DNA of 10,371 bases from Clostridia bacterium (lineage in GTDB: Bacteria; Bacillota; Clostridia; Christensenellales; UBA3700). Each line of letters begins with the position of its first letter. Position 1 is the stretch's first letter. The translations under genes and the position numbers were made by a program. Location: positions 1 to 10,371 of the forward strand of contig CAAGRV010000021.1 in NCBI GenBank assembly GCA_900772745.1, given 5' to 3'. Positions 6,421-10,371 of the stretch are shown here, piece by piece. The notes beneath the pieces are model-generated. The model had not been told where the DNA came from. It was given only the letters and a program-made list of their open reading frames with translations, and did not search any database.

Positions 6421-6744
6421 ATGGCCAATCAAACAATAGTTGTTCCAAGTGACGATTTCTCAGGGGAAGTGTACAACGGCTCTTTCCAAAAGATTTTGTC
6501 GATGAATCTCAACCAATATGTTATCTGCGACTTTTTGGTAGGCACCAACAACATAGTCAGCAAAGCGGGCATATTGTATGCAGTGGGAGAAAAAACGGTA
6601 GTGCTGTATCAGCAAAGCATTGATGCTTACATAGTGTGCGACATATTCAATATCAAGTTCGTGTCGTTCATCGACCAAACTAATGGGCGAACTGTCCAAG
6701 GGCAGAATGCAAGGAATACCGTTCACAATGGTATGATGAGATGA
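6421..6744 (+). CDS. gerQ: GerQ-like spore coat protein
   Basis: This 107-residue protein has a core at about residues 20-84 that follows the GerQ pattern: SFQKILSMNLNQYVICDF (21-38, compare S.v..IL..N.gk....y), then the GILYAVGEKTVVLY block (50-63, compare G.IeaaGrdhiil), then AYIVCDIFNIKFVSF (69-83, compare lL.mvYLdYItF). In Bacillus, GerQ is a coat protein crosslinked by transglutaminase and needed to place CwlJ in the spore. The segments before and after the core are short and polar; the Gln/Lys-rich N-terminus of Bacillus GerQ is absent. The start is ATG 6421 with AGGGGG 4 nt upstream; an open frame extends further upstream but overlaps cwlJ. It is co-oriented with cwlJ with an 8-nt gap, so very likely co-transcribed. 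Similarity is from pattern and context, and the protein is divergent. Confidence 0.72.
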   Translation: MANQTIVVPSDDFSGEVYNGSFQKILSMNLNQYVICDFLVGTNNIVSKAGILYAVGEKTVVLYQQSIDAYIVCDIFNIKFVSFIDQTNGRTVQGQNARNTVHNGMMR

Positions 6745-6769
6745 AAAAAGGCTAACGATTTCGTTAGCC
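6744..6769 (-). terminator. Bidirectional hairpin terminator between gerQ and the ABC operon (stronger leftward)
   Basis: A stem GGCTAACG (6750-6757) pairs with CGTTAGCC (6762-6769) around a 4-nt loop; one more A-T pair can close the loop. Reading leftward, the stem is followed by six Ts (complement of A6744-A6749), so it terminates the ABC operon, starting 27 nt after its last stop. Rightward it is followed by CTTGTGATTGTT, a weaker tract that may still end the cwlJ-gerQ transcript. Confidence 0.85.
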
Positions 6770-6796
6770 CTTGTGATTGTTGGATTGAATAGATAG

Positions 6797-7783
6797 TTAT
6801 CTTTCTTCTCGATAATAGTTGACTCCGCAAGCGGTAGGTTGGACACCTTCCTTTTTCTTGCCGACCGAGTTGATGATGATAACAAGTGCAGTGATGACGA
6901 ATGGTAGCATCTTGTAGAACTCGACAGGGATTTTGTTGAGCCAGCCAAGAGCGGTTGGGAAAGCATTGGCAAGAACGCTTACTTGAGATTGGAGAGCAAT
7001 CAACAAACCGAACAAGAACGAGCCACCGATTGCACGAGCAGGCGACCAGCTTGCAAAGATTACGAGCGCCACAGCAATCCAACCATATCCGCCAATCCAG
7101 TTGTCGTTCCAAGTGCCGATATTGATAATCATCGCCATATAAAGACCGCCAAGACCCATTATGCCAGAGCCAATGGTGTTGTTGATATAGCGAGTACGAT
7201 CAACGTTGATACCTACGCTGTCGGCAGCGCCTGGATTTTCGCCTACGGCACGCATTCTTAGACCCGATTTGGTCTTGAACATAAATACCCAAGCAATGAT
7301 AGCCACTATGATAGCTACATACACGAATACGTTATAATTGAAGAGCAATTCTCCAATCACAGGAATATTTTTAAGTCCTGGAATGCCTTTGGTAGCAGCA
7401 GCTTTCAAGGCGTCGGACATTGCAGGGAATTTGCCGTTTGTTTTGAGCGTTTGACCAATGAGTTGGCATAGACCAACGCCAAAGATTGTCATCGAAAGAC
7501 CTGTTACGTTTTGGTTGGCTTTGAGCGTAACTGTCAATAAAGAGAAGAGCAGTCCGCACAAACTAGAACACAAGAATGCCACCAACATACCTACAAATAA
7601 GCTATTTGTGGCAGCACCAGCCAAGAAACCGCCGATAGCGCCAATTGCCATTGTGCCTTCTACACCAAGGTTGAGTGAGCCTGACTTTTCGGTCAAGATT
7701 TCGCCAGTTGTGCCGAATAGGAGTGGAGCACCAAAATGAAAAGCCGATGCTAGTACTGTTACTATTGCCATAAGTCCGTTCAT
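6797..7783 (-). CDS. nupQ: ABC transporter permease, BMP/nucleoside (NupQ/YufQ-like) family
   Basis: This 328-residue inner-membrane permease of the BPD_transp_2 family is the second permease of a nucleoside-type importer. Family marks are GEILTEKSGSLNLGVEG (27-43), the cytoplasmic coupling loop KSGLRMRAVGENPGAADSVG (172-191), GGYGWIAVALVIFASWSP (231-248) and MLPFVITALVII (292-303). About 8-10 membrane helices can be seen. The start ATG (7783-7781) is fixed by AAGGAGG 10 nt upstream. The ATG shares one base with the upstream permease stop (TAATG), so the two are translationally coupled. By family, it and NupP-like permease form the membrane channel, with energy from the double-domain ATPase. 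Nucleosides are the usual substrate, but related systems carry other solutes, and the binding lipoprotein is not in the window. Confidence 0.9.
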   Translation of the reverse strand: MNGLMAIVTVLASAFHFGAPLLFGTTGEILTEKSGSLNLGVEGTMAIGAIGGFLAGAATNSLFVGMLVAFLCSSLCGLLFSLLTVTLKANQNVTGLSMTIFGVGLCQLIGQTLKTNGKFPAMSDALKAAATKGIPGLKNIPVIGELLFNYNVFVYVAIIVAIIAWVFMFKTKSGLRMRAVGENPGAADSVGINVDRTRYINNTIGSGIMGLGGLYMAMIINIGTWNDNWIGGYGWIAVALVIFASWSPARAIGGSFLFGLLIALQSQVSVLANAFPTALGWLNKIPVEFYKMLPFVITALVIIINSVGKKKEGVQPTACGVNYYREER

Positions 7784-9030
7784 TATTCTTTGTCCTCCTT
7801 GTCGTCATTGTCTACAATCATATTGTTAGATTGGTCATCATTGGTATTGTTTTCTTCCACTAGTTCACTATTTTCAGCCTCAACAGCCGAGTCAGTTGTT
7901 GATTGAACAGCATTTTCTTGCAAAGAAAACTTTTTGCGACGAGTTACTTTGTAGTTGACGAAGAAATCGAACGCCAAAATGGTGAACAAAATAAGTCCTT
8001 GCAAAACGTCAGCCATAGCGGCACTTATGCCCATTGCACTACGAGCTACATTGGAGCCTTGTTCGAGTATTCCCATCAAAATACTTACCACTACGATTGC
8101 GATTGGGTTGAGCTTAGCCAGCCAAGCCACAATGATAGCTGTCCAACCTACGCCGTTGGTAATACCAGTGCTCATTGTATGAGAGGCAGCCGAACCCGTC
8201 ACTTGAAGTGCGCCTACAAGACCGATGATGGCAGAAGATAAGAACATTGTGCGGAGCATAATGCGTTTTACTTTCATACCGGCATATCTAGCGGTATTTG
8301 GGCTGTCGCCAACCACGCTGATTTGGTAGCCTTGTTTGGTGAATTTTAGATAGATTGCAATGAATACAACTATGGCGATTGCGATAAATAGTGAAGTGTC
8401 GAATGATAAATCACCTATTTTGATTTCGCTCAGCCACAAAGCCTTGTCGATAATCTTAAACGTAGGAATACCGTTGCCCGCAGCGATGAAGAATTTTACA
8501 TTGTTGTTGAGCAAATAGAAAACGATATACAAGGCAATATAGTTGAACATCAAAGTAAGCAATGTTTCGTTGGTGTTGAATTTTGCCTTGAAAGCCGCAA
8601 CGATAAGTCCGTATAGACCACCGCCCAAAGTGCCTGAGAGCAGTACAATCAAGATGCCAAGGAAAGATGGCACGCTATCTTTGAGCAAGAGTGAAACGGT
8701 GAACGCACTGAGTGCACCCATCAAGATTTGACCTTCCGCACCGATATTCCAAAATCTCATCTTGAAAGCAACAGATAGACCTATCGAGGTGATGAGTAGC
8801 GGAACGATAGTACGAATGAGCAGTTTGATATAGATTGGGCTCTCGAAACAGCCGGCAAAAACTTTTGCATAGAACTTGAATGGGTCATAGCCCAAGCAAG
8901 CTACAAAAATTCCGCCCAATATAAGAGCAGTGAAAACAGCGACAAGGTTGACAAGAATACCAAGTCCTTTCTTGTGCTCGGTACGCTTGCTTATTTGAAA
9001 TAGTGGTTGTCTGACATTATTGTGGGTCAT
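7783..9030 (-). CDS. nupP: ABC transporter permease, BMP/nucleoside (NupP/YufP-like) family
   Basis: The ATG at 9030-9028 is chosen because AAGGAGG stands 5 nt before it; the TTG at 9045, which adds five residues, would lie upstream of that site. This gives 415 residues. After a basic N-terminus come about 8-10 membrane helices with family motifs: FWNIGAEGQILMG (93-105), NETLLTLMFNYIAL (153-167), the coupling loop VVGDSPNTARYAGM (239-252) and GVGWTAIIVAWLAKLNP (293-309). It pairs with the NupQ-like permease to form the channel of a nucleoside-type importer. After the last helix and a basic stretch (TRRKKFS, ~363-369) there is a 40-plus-residue hydrophilic tail with about 14 Asp/Glu and many Asn, which the core fold does not need. 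The gene start overlaps the ATPase gene by 14 nt and its stop overlaps the next start by 1 nt. Confidence 0.9.
   Translation of the reverse strand: MTHNNVRQPLFQISKRTEHKKGLGILVNLVAVFTALILGGIFVACLGYDPFKFYAKVFAGCFESPIYIKLLIRTIVPLLITSIGLSVAFKMRFWNIGAEGQILMGALSAFTVSLLLKDSVPSFLGILIVLLSGTLGGGLYGLIVAAFKAKFNTNETLLTLMFNYIALYIVFYLLNNNVKFFIAAGNGIPTFKIIDKALWLSEIKIGDLSFDTSLFIAIAIVVFIAIYLKFTKQGYQISVVGDSPNTARYAGMKVKRIMLRTMFLSSAIIGLVGALQVTGSAASHTMSTGITNGVGWTAIIVAWLAKLNPIAIVVVSILMGILEQGSNVARSAMGISAAMADVLQGLILFTILAFDFFVNYKVTRRKKFSLQENAVQSTTDSAVEAENSELVEENNTNDDQSNNMIVDNDDKEDKE
7794..7800 (-). promoter_or_regulatory. Consensus ribosome binding site of the nupQ-like gene
   Basis: AAGGAGG (complement of 7794-7800) lies 10 nt before ATG 7783 and inside the 3' end of the upstream permease gene. 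There it encodes part of the KEDKE tail. Confidence 0.85.
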
Positions 9031-10371
9031 TTCCGCCTCCTTCAACGCTGTCTGTGACTTGTTCGTTGGTTGGTTCTACAATGTTGGAATCTGATGCGAT
9101 ACCATAATTTTTGTGTTTGGATTCTCCAAGGTCGAGCGAGCCTGTCATCATCAAGCCAAGTTCTTCTTTGGTAGTCTTTTCGGCATGCACCACACCCATA
9201 ACTTTGCCGTGACATAGCACCATAATCTTGTCGCACAATGCCAGCAAAACATCCAAGTCTTCACCAACGAAGAGTATGCCAGTGCCTTTTTGCTTTTCTT
9301 TGTTGAGAATATCATAGATTGCATAAGAAGAGTTGATATCCAAACCACGCACTGGATATGCAGTTACGATTACGTTTGGATCGCCGTCGATTTCTCTGCC
9401 GAGCAAAACTTTTTGCACGTTACCGCCTGACAATCTTCTGACAGGTGTGTCGATAGATGGAGTTACTACTTCCAATTCCTTTACGATACGGGTAGCTCTC
9501 TCTCGAGCAATTTTGCGGTTGACGAATGGATTGTACCACTTGTCTCCCATATAGTCTTTGAGAATGACGTTGTCAGCGATAGAGAGCGATGGAGCAAGTC
9601 CCATACCAAGTCTGTCTTCTGGGATAAAGCTCATCGAAATTCCTTTGGCAATGATTGCTTTTGGAGATAGTCCCACAATGCTTTCGCCCTTGTGATTTAT
9701 CATACCGCTTTCGATATGTCTAAGACCTGCGATAGCCTCGCAAAGCTCTTTTTGTCCACAACCTGCAATTCCTGCCACGCCAAGGATTTCACCACTGCGG
9801 ATATAGAAGTTGACATTGTCGATAGCCACAGCGCCCTCATCATTTTTGATGCTGAGATCACGGATTTCGAGCAGTGGACCTGCGATTTGGGATTGGACAC
9901 GATTGATTTGCAAATTCATTTTCTTGCCGACCATCAAGTCAGTAAGTTGTTGGATAGAAGTTGACTGAGTGTCAACCGTATCAATATATTCGCCTTTACG
10001 CATGATGGCAACTCTGTCGCTTATTTCTTTCACTTCGTTGAGTTTGTGAGTAATAATGATGATAGAGTGCCCATCTTCTTTCATTTTTTTGAGTATAGCA
10101 AAGAGCTTTTGGATTTCTTGCAAAGTTAGCACAGCGGTAGGCTCATCTAGAATGATAGTCTTTGCGCCATAATACAAAACTTTGACAATCTCAAGTGATT
10201 GCTTTTCGCTTACGCTCATTTCATAGACCTTTTTGTCAGGATCTATATCAAAGCCAAACTTTTCGATGATTGACTTGATTTTTTTATTTCTACTTGGAGC
10301 GAGGAAAGCATTGGCGATATGATAGCCCATTGCTTTGAACACAAGTCCAAGTTGTTTTCCAAATCTATTGA
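9017..10371 (-). CDS. nupO: Nucleoside-type ABC importer ATPase with two NBDs (NupO/YufO-like; N-terminus outside window)
   Basis: The frame is open to the right edge, so the N-terminus with the first Walker A and Q-loop is missing. NBD1 shows a signature SVSEKQ (near 10216-10199), intact Walker B and catalytic Glu in LDEPTAVLT (near 10150-10124), and an H-loop ITHKLNEV. NBD2 begins near LLEIRDLS. It has a degenerate Walker A GIAGCGQKEL (from 9772; Lys replaced by Gln), PEDR, a good LSGGNVQK signature (9433-9410), and AYPVRGLD where a DEPT box would be. Asymmetric NBDs are normal in sugar/nucleoside ATPases of the RbsA/NupO type, where NBD2 usually reads AQPTRGLD. The protein usually ends near the MMTG seen here, but a polar tail of about 40 residues follows. 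By family it powers nucleoside uptake through the two downstream permeases. The family call is firm; the substrate is inferred. Confidence 0.9.
   Translation of the reverse strand, partial: NRFGKQLGLVFKAMGYHIANAFLAPSRNKKIKSIIEKFGFDIDPDKKVYEMSVSEKQSLEIVKVLYYGAKTIILDEPTAVLTLQEIQKLFAILKKMKEDGHSIIIITHKLNEVKEISDRVAIMRKGEYIDTVDTQSTSIQQLTDLMVGKKMNLQINRVQSQIAGPLLEIRDLSIKNDEGAVAIDNVNFYIRSGEILGVAGIAGCGQKELCEAIAGLRHIESGMINHKGESIVGLSPKAIIAKGISMSFIPEDRLGMGLAPSLSIADNVILKDYMGDKWYNPFVNRKIARERATRIVKELEVVTPSIDTPVRRLSGGNVQKVLLGREIDGDPNVIVTAYPVRGLDINSSYAIYDILNKEKQKGTGILFVGEDLDVLLALCDKIMVLCHGKVMGVVHAEKTTKEELGLMMTGSLDLGESKHKNYGIASDSNIVEPTNEQVTDSVEGGGNDPQ
9036..9042 (-). promoter_or_regulatory. Ribosome binding site deciding the nupP-like start, inside the ATPase gene
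   Basis: AAGGAGG (complement of 9036-9042) lies 5 nt before ATG 9030. It is embedded in the ATPase tail codons for EGGGN, so the Gly run there may be shaped by the need for this site. Confidence 0.85.

Noticed and set aside
6460..6972. 170-codon minus-strand open frame antisense to gerQ
   Set aside because: It crosses the operon terminator and overlaps two well-supported genes; its Ser/Leu-rich translation looks like a shadow.
9031..9045. TTG start for the first permease at 9045
   Set aside because: The AAGGAGG site lies between this TTG and ATG 9030, with ideal spacing only to the ATG.
1..10371. CRISPR arrays, tRNA/rRNA genes, insertion sequences, prophage genes
   Set aside because: No regularly spaced repeats, no tRNA-like cloverleaf, no transposase or integrase motifs and no long terminal repeats were seen by eye.

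Overview
The window most likely comes from an anaerobic, endospore-forming member of the Bacillota (Clostridia-like), not identified further. The reasons are a cwlJ-gerQ-like germination pair, an oxygen-independent sulfatase-maturating radical SAM enzyme, canonical AAGGAGG ribosome binding sites, AT-rich intergenic regions with sigma-A type promoters, and short hairpin terminators between almost all transcription units.

Layout. (1) 1-658, plus strand: the 3' part of a DnaQ-type exonuclease followed by a BRCT-like domain, closed by a hairpin terminator. (2) 785-2206, minus strand: a polytopic O-antigen ligase/polymerase (Wzy/WaaL) family protein, convergent with the exonuclease. (3) 2207-2475: an AT-rich divergent intergenic region with a promoter for each side and an imperfect palindrome upstream of the rightward promoter. 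(4) 2476-5788, plus strand: a two-gene unit with a five-TM membrane-anchored type I sulfatase (formylglycine motif CSPAR) and its likely activator, an anaerobic sulfatase-maturating enzyme (anSME). A perfect hairpin separates them and a strong terminator follows. (5) 5984-6744, plus strand: a CwlJ-like cortex hydrolase without signal peptide, then a GerQ-like protein. (6) 6797-10371, minus strand: the distal three genes of a BMP/Nup-family nucleoside-type ABC importer (ATPase, permease, permease), tightly overlapped and convergent with gerQ. The ATPase runs off the right edge, so its Walker A and any lipoprotein gene lie outside.

How the genes work together. The anSME should convert the sulfatase Cys279 to formylglycine in the cytoplasm. 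The predicted topology places the sulfatase domain outside the cell, so modification must precede export. CwlJ and GerQ are known partners in spore cortex lysis. The three ABC genes form one importer. The exonuclease, Wzy-like protein, germination pair and transporter look like independent neighbouring units. The most distinctive item is the LtaS-shaped but Cys-type sulfatase with its own anSME.
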